In this document: positions 1-10,252 of the stretch, in pieces
Layout of the letters: the number at the start of each line of letters is the position of its first letter
Numbering within the stretch: position 1 is the stretch's first letter
DNA from: a virus
Strand: one strand, 5' to 3'
Virus record (IMG/VR): IMGVR_UViG_3300008261_000807
Coordinates: 1-21,139 of that record
Length of the DNA: 21,139 nt
Made by a program: the position numbers and the translations under genes
Notes under the pieces: model-generated
The model's database searches: none
Told to the model about the DNA's origin: nothing
What the model saw: only the letters and a program-made list of their open reading frames with translations

Positions 1-740
1 GTATAAATTGCTGGTTTACTTAATCTATGAGAGTGTATTGATTCAGCTGTTGTATTTGTTTGAGTGATGTCAAGATACATACCAGCTCCACTATTTCCAC
101 TAAGTTCTCCATTATCTTTACCAGATCCAACAGCGCCAGCTGGTTCTCCAGCAGCATGATTTGTAGTATAATTTAAATATATTGCTGTGGAATTATGAGC
201 GTGACCCTGAAAATTATTAATATCTAAAGCAGCAGAAGCACTATTTCTTGGCATATCGTATGTAGAATTAGAATTCAAATCAATATTTGTTTGAGCTTGA
301 CCTCTAAAATTGCCAATATATCCTATTTCAATTCTATTTCCTACATTACTGAAAGCAGATATTTCTGGTCCAACTCTAGGTTCGCCAGTAGTATCTACAG
401 TACCATTAACATAATCACCTGATCCTCTACTGGGTACAATAACCTTAGATCCCAAATCTGGTAATTGGAATGTTCCTAAATCTCCTGTGGTTGAGTCAGC
501 ATTTCTAAGTAGTGCCCCTTCTTTAGCAAATCTGGATCCATCTCCAACTCCAAGAATTTGTGACAAAGATAGATAATCTCGTGCTTCTAAAATACTACCA
601 TCACATCGTAAAAATCCCGCTGGCAAAATATCATTAAATACAGCAGAAGATGGATCAGATCCTAATCCAGCACTAGTGTGAATTTGTATGGATCCAACAT
701 AACCACCAAATTTAGATCTTTCTCTAGCGTAATTTGCCAT
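1..740 (-). CDS. Tail-collar-domain fibre protein, 3' end cut by window edge
   Basis: I translated this frame by hand. It starts at the ATG at 740, one base after the TAA stop of the upstream gene (742-744), and stays open for 246 codons to base 1, so the C-terminus is outside the window. It begins MANYARERSKFGGYVGSIQ. Residues about 35-95 look like a phage tail collar domain (Pfam PF07484): a GFLRCDG motif, then ARDYLSLSQILG, a GDGSRF turn and a TFQLPDLGSKVIV segment. Histidine motifs HAHN and HSH lie further on, as is common in short-tail-fibre tips where such histidines can bind metal. It follows another collar-domain gene directly and is probably co-transcribed with it. The role is probably host-receptor binding at the baseplate or fibre tip, inferred from the domain. 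The exact T4 counterpart (gp12-like or other) cannot be fixed. Confidence 0.85.
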   Translation of the reverse strand, partial: MANYARERSKFGGYVGSIQIHTSAGLGSDPSSAVFNDILPAGFLRCDGSILEARDYLSLSQILGVGDGSRFAKEGALLRNADSTTGDLGTFQLPDLGSKVIVPSRGSGDYVNGTVDTTGEPRVGPEISAFSNVGNRIEIGYIGNFRGQAQTNIDLNSNSTYDMPRNSASAALDINNFQGHAHNSTAIYLNYTTNHAAGEPAGAVGSGKDNGELSGNSGAGMYLDITQTNTTAESIHSHRLSKPAIY

Positions 741-741
741 T

Positions 742-1989
742 TTAGTATGCCCTGATGATGTATATACAAGTTAATCCTGGCTGTGATGTATTAAAGTTAA
801 TCTGTAAAGCTGCTTGATTAGATTGATTATCTAGACTTAAATTAGCATTAGGAGCTTCCACATTAACAGTAAGCGTAGTATTTGGTCTTAAAGTTCCTCT
901 AACAAATTCTACGTCAAATTCATCATGAACGTGAGGTAGTATTACATCATTTGTACCAGGACTTTGAGTTATTTGATTAAAATCAAAGGCTGCTGGGGTA
1001 AGTAATGTATCAAACGTGTTTGCTTGGGTAATAGAATTAGTAATATCGGGATAATAATTTTTTGCTCCCGCTGGCAAATTAAGACTAACGCCCTGTAAAC
1101 CATATGGTATAGGAGTAGCTTGATCTACTCTAGGATCAGTCATAAATGCCTGTATTGGGCTTAATTTTACATTAAATGGGGTGTAATTAATTGGAGGATT
1201 TTCTGCATTTATTCCAGCAACAACTCTTCCAGGACTTCCTGTTCCAAATCCATTTTCAGCACCTCTTGTTTGAGGATCTCTTATACCAATAGAAACTCCA
1301 GTTTCAGTGTCAGAAGAACCTCCATACAAAATATCTCCGTCATCGTAGTCAATATATGAATAAAATTGATATGCAAATGAAGCATAAGGAATTACTCCAG
1401 CTCCAGGTCTTTGAGGATTAGTATAGCTAATAGATTCGTATCTTCCAGGATGATTATGTGGTTTGATATGATCTCTACCCAATTTTCTTGGACTAATATA
1501 TACAGTTTTACTTATTCCTTCGCCTCCACCGATAGTATTACCAGAAGCTCTTCCAGAATATCCTGATCTATCATTAAGAGTAAATACGACATCAGTAGTA
1601 ATATCGTTATAAATTGTTTTAACGCCATTGTCTGTATTGGGACCAATTAATGGCGTAACAGCAGCAGCAGCTTTTGGATCTAGATCTTGTGTTTCTCCAG
1701 TTCCTCCCGCTCCAAAATAAGAAGTTTCTATATCAATAAGAGTTTTATTAGTTAAATTAGGAAGAACTATATTACCAGAATAATTCGGAAAACTTCCTGC
1801 AAATGATGATGGACCATTATTATAAGTATCCCCAATTGCTCTAGACAAAAGTGGATAACTTGCTGCTGATATTGGAGTTCCATCACAAAGAATCCAGCCT
1901 TTGGGAATGTTGGAAACACCCCCAGTCCAAGGCATGATTGTGCCGATAGCGGCAGCTTTAGCTGTTCTTGTCTGCTGATAAAAAGCCAT
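742..1989 (-). CDS. Tail-collar-domain fibre protein, 415 aa
   Basis: Near the N-terminus (about residues 16-80) is a clear phage tail collar domain: IGTIMPWTGG, then PKGWILCDGTPIS, SYPLLSRAIGDTYN and a VLPNLTNKTLI segment. This is the usual order for PF07484 in T4 gp12-like short tail fibres and in many tail-tip proteins. The middle contains a histidine pair (IKPHNHPG) and the C-terminal part a second one (LPHVHDE), followed by a beta-rich end (TLTVNVEAPN). The start ATG at 1989 lies one base after the upstream TAA (1991-1993), and its own stop lies one base before the next ATG, so the genes are tightly packed and probably translationally coupled. It is a virion protein, probably involved in host attachment. 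A second collar-domain gene directly follows; the two share domain order but differ in sequence, so they look like old paralogues. Confidence 0.88.
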   Translation of the reverse strand: MAFYQQTRTAKAAAIGTIMPWTGGVSNIPKGWILCDGTPISAASYPLLSRAIGDTYNNGPSSFAGSFPNYSGNIVLPNLTNKTLIDIETSYFGAGGTGETQDLDPKAAAAVTPLIGPNTDNGVKTIYNDITTDVVFTLNDRSGYSGRASGNTIGGGEGISKTVYISPRKLGRDHIKPHNHPGRYESISYTNPQRPGAGVIPYASFAYQFYSYIDYDDGDILYGGSSDTETGVSIGIRDPQTRGAENGFGTGSPGRVVAGINAENPPINYTPFNVKLSPIQAFMTDPRVDQATPIPYGLQGVSLNLPAGAKNYYPDITNSITQANTFDTLLTPAAFDFNQITQSPGTNDVILPHVHDEFDVEFVRGTLRPNTTLTVNVEAPNANLSLDNQSNQAALQINFNTSQPGLTCIYIIRAY

Positions 1990-1990
1990 A

Positions 1991-2788
1991 TTATACTTCG
2001 GTTAAATACCAACCTACCTTAGATGAAGGACCGCCAGCCGTTCCATCTGGATTAGCTTGGGATAGGTAAACCAAGGCAAATCCAGCAAATGGAGTCTGTA
2101 CAACTAATTCGCCTCCATTATAATTTATAAAGGTAGTTGAAGAGCCAACTCCAGTAAGAAGCGTTCTTGCTGTATTTGTTAACGTTCCTTGTACACGAAT
2201 GCCATCTGGGGCTCTAACAACAAGGCTGGTAATGTTGTTAAGGTTTCCACCAACATCAACAATTCTAATCATATCACCCATTCTAGGATTGCTTGGTAGT
2301 TTAACTAAAGTATTGCTTAGAGCATTGACAAAAATGTTAACATTTGATGTAGCTTCAATTACACTTTCGTCGCTATATACCCACTTTCTACCACCATTTT
2401 GGTTGAAGAAGTAAGGAATGCCAGCTAAAGTAACTGATTTATCATTGCTTACCTTGAATGATAACGCTCCACCAGTATTTACAGTTAGATCTCCACCGTT
2501 GATAGTAGCATCACCTTGTACAAGAATGCCACCGCCAAATGTGCTGGTTCCTGTGCCAAGAGCAGAGAATGAACCATAAGTTGTGAAATCACCAGAAGAA
2601 TTATTGAAGGTAAGTCTTGGCGTAGTTCCATCAGTACCATAGATATTAATTGAACCACCATTTAGAGTTAAGTTACCAGTAGCAGTATCAACTTGTAAAG
2701 TAGTTCTTTCAGGGGTTCCAGTGGCTCCACCATTAGTGATGGTAAAGAACTGGTTATTGACTACGGTAGAACCACGAAGAGTTAGCAT
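1991..2788 (-). CDS. Fibre-like virion protein, 265 aa
   Basis: The protein is rich in Gly, Thr, Asn and Val and has the short alternating beta-strand pattern of trimeric fibre shafts (for example TTLQVDTATGNLTLNGGSIN, then TTPRLTFNNSSGDFTTYG, then LVQGDATINGGDLTVN). The C-terminal half (from about residue 110) is less repetitive, with a KWVYSDESVIEATSNVNIFV stretch and an aromatic end GWYLTEV. The ATG at 2788 overlaps the end of the giant fibre gene by 35 bases in the +1 frame. A GGAA about ten bases upstream could act as ribosome-binding site. The N-terminus runs straight into fibre-type repeats without an obvious anchoring domain, so it may once have been, or may still be, the continuation of the upstream fibre gene. 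A virion structural role is inferred from composition and position only. Confidence 0.75.
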   Translation of the reverse strand: MLTLRGSTVVNNQFFTITNGGATGTPERTTLQVDTATGNLTLNGGSINIYGTDGTTPRLTFNNSSGDFTTYGSFSALGTGTSTFGGGILVQGDATINGGDLTVNTGGALSFKVSNDKSVTLAGIPYFFNQNGGRKWVYSDESVIEATSNVNIFVNALSNTLVKLPSNPRMGDMIRIVDVGGNLNNITSLVVRAPDGIRVQGTLTNTARTLLTGVGSSTTFINYNGGELVVQTPFAGFALVYLSQANPDGTAGGPSSKVGWYLTEV

Positions 2789-5700
2789 TTGCTGTAATTC
2801 CGTTTGGTGGGAATTCTAATACACCGTTACCATCAAGGTCAGATCCAGTAATAAAGCTAGCATTAGCTTGCTTATTAAGCTTAGCAATTACACAGCTATC
2901 TGGGTGATCTGTTCTTGCCTGAGTACCTTCTTGAGCACGTACAACTTCAATTCTATAACCATTTGGATCAGAAGGATTGCTAACGTTTGTTAGACCAACA
3001 ACACGAACAATCTCACTATTAGCTTGATTTCTCAATCCAGTAATTTGACCACCACTTCCATCACCAACAGAATCTGGAGTAACAGCATTTCCTCTATCAA
3101 TTAGTAGAAGATCACCAATAGCAAAATCAGTTGTAGCTGGGGTGGAAATTGGTAGATAGAAGTTAGAACCAGCAGCATTTACTCCATTTACTTGGAAAGT
3201 AAGATCAGCAGCTCCTCCACCACCTAGTAAATTATCAGTAACAGTTAAGATATCATTATCACTATATCCACTACCAGCACTGACTAGTTCAATGCTAATT
3301 TCTCCAACAATTGTGATAGTAATATTGAAAGTAGCACCACTTCCAGTTCCTCCAGTTGGAGTAATGAAAGTATATGTTCCTGGCAGTCTATCTGGATCGA
3401 CAGCACCAACGTTATCAATTCCAGCAATTTGACCACCAGCAATTAAGAACTCTGGACCACCCCATAAAGTTTCACCAGCAGTATCAATTCTTCTTCCTAG
3501 AGTTTCATATCTATAGAAGTCGATGTTTGGATTTTCTAGACTACCAACAACGTGAGCTGCTGGAGTTGTGGAGAATCTTCCTCTTTGAATTTCAATGATA
3601 CCAGACTTAAGACCACCAGATAATCTTAATTCAGAATTAAGAATTGTGCTAGCATCAACATTAAGAGTGTTTCTGATGTAGGTATTACCACCAACAGAAC
3701 CAATTGACATCTTGGTAGCATTTGGACCAAAGTTGATTGTAGTTGTTTGGTCTCCATCAAATAGATTTAATGTTCTTGCTTGGGTGAACAATCTAGCAGT
3801 GCTTGTTCCTGGAGCATACTTAGTACCGATTTCAAGTTGACCAGCAATCTTAGTTTGGAATGTACCGATTGTTGTTTGGCTGTTTAAGTTTCCCCAAGCA
3901 CCACCAATAACGATATTTGCTTTGTTAGCAGCACTATCATTTACAGAAGCAATATCAACGCTAGCATCTAGTGAATTCTTGTGAATACCTAATCTAGTAA
4001 TTGTCGCTTTACCGCCAATCTCAATTACTTGAGTCGAAGCATTATTACCAATGTTGAGGTTTTGTGAACCATCGGCATTGTTACCAATGCTGAAAATTTC
4101 TCCATCACCAGCAATGTTTAGTACAGTAGCATTGTTGTTAATAAAATTAAATACATTATTTGTGGTATTAATATCACCACCATCAACACTGATGTCATCT
4201 TGAATTAACAGATTTCCTGTAATTCTACCATCACCAACTACAACTAAGTTTCTATCAAGATCAGTAGAAGCATTTATATTGATTGTGGTGTTGATACCAA
4301 ATCTTCCACCATCTCTATAAGTAGTTGTTGCTCTGCTTCCAGCTGGAATGTCAATAGTTGCAACTCTTAGTGTTGCTGCCTGATTTGGTGTGGCGCTGTT
4401 TCCACCAACTAAGAAAGCATTATCGAGTTTAGTAGTAGTCTTAGTTTGATTACCTGTATTTGATACAGTGATTGAAGTATTCGTACCACTGATAAAAGCA
4501 TCACCAACAACGTCAAGATTTGCTCTTGGAGTTGTTTGAGTTTGTACAAAACCATTTAGATAAGCGAGATCAGACGCTCTAGAAAGAGTGTTAATTCCTA
4601 GCTTATAATCGCCCCAGATTTCTGTTTCTGTTCTTAGTGCTTCCGCTCCAAGAACACCAGTTTCTTTCCAATTGGAGCGACCAACTTCCATCTTGGCTCC
4701 AGGTACTGTAGACCAAGTGTATAGAACTCCAACAGCAGGAGTTGCTACAATTTGAATCTCACACGATGTGCCATCTGGATCGAATCCATTAGAAATTACA
4801 GTCCAAATACCGTTAAGATTTGGGTTAGCGCCAAAATTAGTAATTCTTAGTTGAGAGCCAGCAACAACATTAACATTAGCATTTGTTATTCCAGGAGCCC
4901 ATTGAATTTCTAGTCTGATGCCATCACTTACTATGGTCTGAATGCTGGAATCAGCAATTTCAGTGTAATAGTTAGCATAAACCCAGCCAAGAGATCCAGA
5001 ACGTCCTACTTCACTACCTTTTAATAGAATATCACCAGGCTTTGGATTTTGAGTTGTGCTATAAGATACAATCTGTAAAGATCCAAACTTACCAGTTTGA
5101 TCTGGAGTGATATTTGATGGTCCTAAACCATTGGTGAAATGAGTTCTAATCGAATATCCTTGTCCAGCTACTCCAAGGAGTTGTCTTGGAGTGATACCAT
5201 ATACAGCAGCATTGATTCTGTTCTTACCTAGAGTAATATCACCATCATTAGATTGTGGGAACTGCTGTCTTCCAAGGGTAACATCATCTCCAAGATCAGC
5301 ATCAACAACGCTAAAGACTCTTAATGGCGTTCCTTCGTCAGCAGCTACACTAATTTCAACAGGATTATTAAAGTTGGCATTACCTTCTACGGTAATTCTA
5401 TCGTTGAAAGTAACAGGAGTATCAAATGTTGTTACGAGACCACCGAGATCATCTCCACCATCATCAGCAGATTCTTCGAGAACTGCTCTTTCCAAGAATG
5501 TTTCTTCGCCAGTAATAGCGTTGACTTTTCTGTTACCAATGTAAAGATCGCCATTAGAGTTTAGACCAGTATAGAATACGATACCACCATCTTCTCTTTT
5601 GGATTGAGCGTAGAAGTCTTGAACATCGGCAAGAACCACTTCCTGACGTAATGGGAAGCCAGTTGAGTAGTTACCAGGACCGAAGCCAAGATATTCGAAA

Positions 5701-8700
5701 GTATGGTTTCCAGAACGAGCAATCGATGGACGACGAAGTTCTACATAGAGTTTTCCTTCAGTTGGGAAATCAGAATCTCCAGCAATAGGAATATATCTAT
5801 CTTCGGAACCTGAAGTAGCATTACCTTCTTGTGCTTCAAGAATGTTTGATCCGCCAACAGGATTTAATGTAGGAGAAGTTAATTGTTCAGCTCTTATAAA
5901 ATTATATGTGTTTAGAGCAGGCTGTTGAATTAAGTCTTGTACTAATTCTTTGGTCTCACTGTTTTTAGCATCATTAATTGTAACCAAACCATGGATATAA
6001 TTATCAGCTGCCGAAATAGAAGCTGGAGGATCATTTAATACAGAATTAATTTGCTTGAACCATACAGGATCGTTCTTGTAATTTAATGGATATAGCTGAG
6101 AAATTGGCTGGGAGAACTTGAAGTTTCTGAAGTTTGTACCAACACCAGCTCCAGTTGGGAATGGAGAAATGTTGCCACGGAGGCAAGTTAGGTAGTAAAT
6201 ACCATCTTGTTGTCCAGCAATTCTTTCCTGAATAGTGTCAATATCGAAAATGTAGAAAGTATCTTCCAGATTACCTACATCACGAACTTCCTCAACTCTA
6301 TACTGATTATTAGCATCGTCAGTAATAATATCGCCAGGAACTAAAGTATAAACGTTAGCTCCTTCAATTCTGTAGAGGTAATCTCTTCTGTCTGACTTAT
6401 CTTTTCCGTTAGGATCACCAACACTATTTGGTTTAGATTGTAAATCAGCAAATACAGATCCTTGAGTAAATCTAGTATTGACAATATTATTGTACTTAAG
6501 TTCTCCAGTAATGTTTTTAAGAACTAAGTAATACTTGCCATTTTCTTCAAAATATCCTTGAATATAACCAGTTCCTCTAGAGAATCCATCCCAAGCTACT
6601 AAGTTAGAAGCTCCAGCACCGACATTGTTGACGCTGAACGTACCACCCTGAGGGAAGTTGACTTCAACTACACTAAAAATCTCATTTTTGAGACCTTCAT
6701 TAGTGATAGCATGATCAAAAGCTACTATTTCAAGGTATTCAATAATTTCATTTTCGCTGTCAATATCTTCAATTTTTCTAGCTGATTGAATAGAGAAAGC
6801 AATCTTACTCTGTGTTCTTTCGCTACCAACAACCTTTGGTGATAGATATGGATCGTAAGTTGGAGCAGAGATACCAAAATTTTCTAAGAGTTCGGTTTTT
6901 GTATAACCAATTCTTTCACCAATTTGCTCTGGATTATCAAATCTAGCAACAGATGGAGCGCCACCAATTGGCTTCAGAATAAACTTCTGAGGTACTAAAC
7001 GTCTCTTGTCGTCTGTACGAACTTTAAGAACGAAACCGTTTAGAGGATCTCTTACAGTTTCAAGATACTTAGGAATTACATAACGTAGTCTGTATACTCT
7101 ATCTTCTTGCTTTCTGCTATCTTTTAGTCTAGTAAACCATGTGTCAAGAGTTCTAATCTTGCCTGATCCTGGACCATAAGCAGCAATATCCTTAAATCTA
7201 TAAAGAATACTCTGTGTATTTGGGTTAGAAGAGGTTTCATCCTTGACTTGTAAGTACCACAAACCACTATCATTTAAGTTAGCTCCATTATTATCTACTG
7301 GAGCGACTTCAAATCTTAATGGGCTGTTACGCTTGTTAGCAAATACATAGAAGTTTTGACCACTGCCTGGAACGAAAGAAACTGAGTTTACACCAGCAAT
7401 AGCATCAGCATGTGTGGTGTGAATACTGAACTTTTTGGAAGTAACAAATCTGGCATAGAAATAAGTTTGGGTGTCAATAGTGCCAGCACCAGCAATTTCA
7501 GGAAGATCAGAACCAAGAATATCTTCGGCAATTCTGAAGAATACTAATTGAGGAGTTACAGAAGCACTAGGAATATCAAAGATGTGTGCTACATCAGTTT
7601 CGATTTCTCCAGCGCCAGCAATATTACATCTGTATTTGTGTAGATCATAAGTATCATCAAGAACATATCTTTGAACTTCAATTTCTACATCAGCATCTAC
7701 AGAATCTGTTTCTGGGGAGTAGATAAAGATACCAGCAGCAGCATTTTCTTTAGTAGCAGCAAGCATCAATTTGGTTTGATCGGAACCATCAAAATAAGTA
7801 GTGCCAGAGTAATCTTCTGGTTGAGTAAATCTACCAGGAGCAATTACATAATACTTGGTATTGGTGCTAAAACCTTTTGGTAGGCGAATAACTCTCTTAT
7901 CTGGATTAGTGTTTGCTTTTGCTTTAGGTACAAGTCTAACAGGAGTTCCAGTTTCAAATTGATGTGGGTTGGAAGTTCCATTTCCTGTGTTAATAGTGAA
8001 TAATGTTGCTCGCTTCGAAAGACCAGCAAAGTCAATATTTGGTTCTACCTTAGTTACAGAAGAAATAGTAGGAATTACTTTAGTTACACCAACAAGAGTT
8101 CCTGGAATTGTGGATGTTCCAATCGCTTGTGTAATAATAGCAGTTAAGCTTGTAATTGTAGTAGCAACGTCAGCACAAGCAGGAGACGAAGGATCTTCTA
8201 CAACAGTAGGATCAATAAATTGAGTTTTTGTTGAGCCAGTAATAGTAATTGGCTCATTTCTCATTGCTTGAATAGCAAGATCTCTAGCTTGTAAGAAGGC
8301 AAATACAGCTTGATCTTCTTCCCCTTCTACATGCTGACCACTAATGTAAATTTCGCCAGCTTCATAAACTTTATTGTTACCACCATACTTGACGTTGAAA
8401 GCAATTGCTTCCAATACATCAACAATATCATCAATACAATTCTGATTGCCACCAGGAACCTGGAATCCAGGGTAGTTGGTAAGCATTCTATCAACAGCAA
8501 CTTCAGCAATTAATTCTTTATTTCCTAAAATTAAATTGTGAGCATCAATTTCTCTGCCACCAAGAGGAGTTAGACCTTGATTTAGGATAACAAAAATATC
8601 ACTAAAATACTGAGAAATAGTTGAAGCAACGTTGGCACACTCTGGATAATTGGTATCTTGAATTAAGCTGTCATCTTTAGTCGGTTGAACAACAGACCAA

Positions 8701-10148
8701 GCTCCAAAGAGATAATTAAAATATAAAAATGCTGTAGTTGATGATTGTTGAGCAGGAACTACATTTCCAGTAGTTAATTTGGAAGAAGCTTCGCCAAGCT
8801 CAATTCTTTGATCATCGAGAATTCTCTTAATATAAGTATTTGTTGGAATATTTGTGATGATTGGTGATACACCATCAATTAATTTATTGTTTAAGAAGCT
8901 TGCTGGAGAATATTCAGCAACAGACATACCAACAAGAAGTCCTGTAGTATCACCAACATTTACAATAGCAGAGCCAGCTTCTGTTTCACAATTTTTGACG
9001 AGAACATCAAAATTCCTCATCGCTGCAATACACATGTTCTTGACATAATCAAGAGCTTCTACAGTTTCGTCAAGCTCGCTATTAATATAGGCTAAAGAAC
9101 CACCAACGTAATAACCTTCAGCAGCTTGTACAGTATTTACGTTTCCGCCTAATCTCAAATCTTGTACAACAGCATCTACAAAGTAACCAATATCTCTTTC
9201 ACACTTAGCAATTGTGATGCTCTGTCTGGTTAGTAGATATGGATACTTGGCAATAATATAATTATATGCTTCATTTTGAATTAGTTGCTTGTTGTCTTCA
9301 ATTCTGTTAGCGGCATCTTGTGCTATATTATCAATTTGAATTCCTGCTGGATTTAAAGTTTCTAAAGAAGCTTTGTAAGTTACGAATCCATTTGGCTGGA
9401 TAGTGGAATTGTATGTTCCATCATCAAGTTTTACATATATTTTTTCTTCAGTTCTAGCACCAATTCTATAACCACTGACAGTAGCCGCTGGACGATCTGC
9501 TGGGTTTGTAGCGTCATCCGAACCAATGTAAAGACGAGTATGGTTTGTTTGAGCGTTTGATGCTTGAATATCTAATGTATAATATTGAATTCTTTCTTCG
9601 TTTGTTGGGGATACATTGATAGTTCTAGGAGGAATAATGTCAGTAATATATCCACCCTTATCTTGGTTGAAAGCAAATCCCTTGAAGCCAATAGCGTGTA
9701 GAGAAGTGTTACCAAAGTTTGAGTTGGAGTTGGTGATGGACATATCTCCACCAGACTCCATTAAGAAATGGTCAAAGAAGCCTACAGCGAATACAGAAAC
9801 GTTTTGAATAAAAGCATCATCGGAAGCACGAATGTGGAAGTTTCTCCAGTCATCCTTCCAATAAGCATCACCCTTGGTGTGATACGCTACGGTAGCAAAA
9901 GCATCAGTTAATGAAGCTTGATTCCATGTATTAGTAAATTTGTCGTAACGGATGAAAGCTCTATCGTCTCTCTGTAGAGAAACGCCAGTGTACTGAGCAA
10001 CAACCATCGACTTGAAGCCAGTTGCCTTGGCTCCATCCGCCCACATACCACACATACCCCAGGTAGAGCGGATGGAGCAGTTAAAGACGTATGGAGAAGC
10101 AGACTCAACCGAATCAATTTCTGCTTGGGCAACAGCATTTGTGCTCAA
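2754..10148 (-). CDS. Giant tail-fibre-like protein, main part (about 2,460-2,510 codons)
   Basis: This is a very long, beta-rich virion protein. Two Cys-containing modules near the N-terminus (about residue 316, CERDIGYFVDAV, and about residue 560, CIDDIVDVLEAIAF) match two modules in the upstream frame at 10253-12166. The C-terminal half carries fibre-shaft repeats (TLNLFDG, LNIGNNAST, ITVEGNANFNNP) and a Gly-rich SGYSDND segment. The given left-hand start is a TTG inside a well-conserved-looking stretch. The frame is actually open upstream to 10298 with no ATG or GTG, and adding one A at 10257-10259 joins it to the upstream gene, giving a single protein of about 3,137 residues. I therefore read the TTG start as an artefact of a frameshift. 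The role is probably adsorption or baseplate periphery, inferred from repeats and neighbours; no T4 gene of this size corresponds. Confidence 0.85.
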   Translation of the reverse strand: MSTNAVAQAEIDSVESASPYVFNCSIRSTWGMCGMWADGAKATGFKSMVVAQYTGVSLQRDDRAFIRYDKFTNTWNQASLTDAFATVAYHTKGDAYWKDDWRNFHIRASDDAFIQNVSVFAVGFFDHFLMESGGDMSITNSNSNFGNTSLHAIGFKGFAFNQDKGGYITDIIPPRTINVSPTNEERIQYYTLDIQASNAQTNHTRLYIGSDDATNPADRPAATVSGYRIGARTEEKIYVKLDDGTYNSTIQPNGFVTYKASLETLNPAGIQIDNIAQDAANRIEDNKQLIQNEAYNYIIAKYPYLLTRQSITIAKCERDIGYFVDAVVQDLRLGGNVNTVQAAEGYYVGGSLAYINSELDETVEALDYVKNMCIAAMRNFDVLVKNCETEAGSAIVNVGDTTGLLVGMSVAEYSPASFLNNKLIDGVSPIITNIPTNTYIKRILDDQRIELGEASSKLTTGNVVPAQQSSTTAFLYFNYLFGAWSVVQPTKDDSLIQDTNYPECANVASTISQYFSDIFVILNQGLTPLGGREIDAHNLILGNKELIAEVAVDRMLTNYPGFQVPGGNQNCIDDIVDVLEAIAFNVKYGGNNKVYEAGEIYISGQHVEGEEDQAVFAFLQARDLAIQAMRNEPITITGSTKTQFIDPTVVEDPSSPACADVATTITSLTAIITQAIGTSTIPGTLVGVTKVIPTISSVTKVEPNIDFAGLSKRATLFTINTGNGTSNPHQFETGTPVRLVPKAKANTNPDKRVIRLPKGFSTNTKYYVIAPGRFTQPEDYSGTTYFDGSDQTKLMLAATKENAAAGIFIYSPETDSVDADVEIEVQRYVLDDTYDLHKYRCNIAGAGEIETDVAHIFDIPSASVTPQLVFFRIAEDILGSDLPEIAGAGTIDTQTYFYARFVTSKKFSIHTTHADAIAGVNSVSFVPGSGQNFYVFANKRNSPLRFEVAPVDNNGANLNDSGLWYLQVKDETSSNPNTQSILYRFKDIAAYGPGSGKIRTLDTWFTRLKDSRKQEDRVYRLRYVIPKYLETVRDPLNGFVLKVRTDDKRRLVPQKFILKPIGGAPSVARFDNPEQIGERIGYTKTELLENFGISAPTYDPYLSPKVVGSERTQSKIAFSIQSARKIEDIDSENEIIEYLEIVAFDHAITNEGLKNEIFSVVEVNFPQGGTFSVNNVGAGASNLVAWDGFSRGTGYIQGYFEENGKYYLVLKNITGELKYNNIVNTRFTQGSVFADLQSKPNSVGDPNGKDKSDRRDYLYRIEGANVYTLVPGDIITDDANNQYRVEEVRDVGNLEDTFYIFDIDTIQERIAGQQDGIYYLTCLRGNISPFPTGAGVGTNFRNFKFSQPISQLYPLNYKNDPVWFKQINSVLNDPPASISAADNYIHGLVTINDAKNSETKELVQDLIQQPALNTYNFIRAEQLTSPTLNPVGGSNILEAQEGNATSGSEDRYIPIAGDSDFPTEGKLYVELRRPSIARSGNHTFEYLGFGPGNYSTGFPLRQEVVLADVQDFYAQSKREDGGIVFYTGLNSNGDLYIGNRKVNAITGEETFLERAVLEESADDGGDDLGGLVTTFDTPVTFNDRITVEGNANFNNPVEISVAADEGTPLRVFSVVDADLGDDVTLGRQQFPQSNDGDITLGKNRINAAVYGITPRQLLGVAGQGYSIRTHFTNGLGPSNITPDQTGKFGSLQIVSYSTTQNPKPGDILLKGSEVGRSGSLGWVYANYYTEIADSSIQTIVSDGIRLEIQWAPGITNANVNVVAGSQLRITNFGANPNLNGIWTVISNGFDPDGTSCEIQIVATPAVGVLYTWSTVPGAKMEVGRSNWKETGVLGAEALRTETEIWGDYKLGINTLSRASDLAYLNGFVQTQTTPRANLDVVGDAFISGTNTSITVSNTGNQTKTTTKLDNAFLVGGNSATPNQAATLRVATIDIPAGSRATTTYRDGGRFGINTTININASTDLDRNLVVVGDGRITGNLLIQDDISVDGGDINTTNNVFNFINNNATVLNIAGDGEIFSIGNNADGSQNLNIGNNASTQVIEIGGKATITRLGIHKNSLDASVDIASVNDSAANKANIVIGGAWGNLNSQTTIGTFQTKIAGQLEIGTKYAPGTSTARLFTQARTLNLFDGDQTTTINFGPNATKMSIGSVGGNTYIRNTLNVDASTILNSELRLSGGLKSGIIEIQRGRFSTTPAAHVVGSLENPNIDFYRYETLGRRIDTAGETLWGGPEFLIAGGQIAGIDNVGAVDPDRLPGTYTFITPTGGTGSGATFNITITIVGEISIELVSAGSGYSDNDILTVTDNLLGGGGAADLTFQVNGVNAAGSNFYLPISTPATTDFAIGDLLLIDRGNAVTPDSVGDGSGGQITGLRNQANSEIVRVVGLTNVSNPSDPNGYRIEVVRAQEGTQARTDHPDSCVIAKLNKQANASFITGSDLDGNGVLEFPPNGITANANSSWFYRSQ

Positions 10149-10252
10149 GCCACTAGCAGCAGTATAAATCTGACCACTTACTAATCCAAGAGCAGCAGTA
10201 GTAGCATTTATTTCATACTCAAATACTCTTGGGTTTGTGCTATCAATAGCAG

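Noticed and set aside
2199-9807. Plus-strand open frames of 60-120 codons inside the fibre gene
   Set aside because: They lie opposite a continuous, clearly coding minus-strand frame and show low-complexity, antisense-like composition without family motifs.
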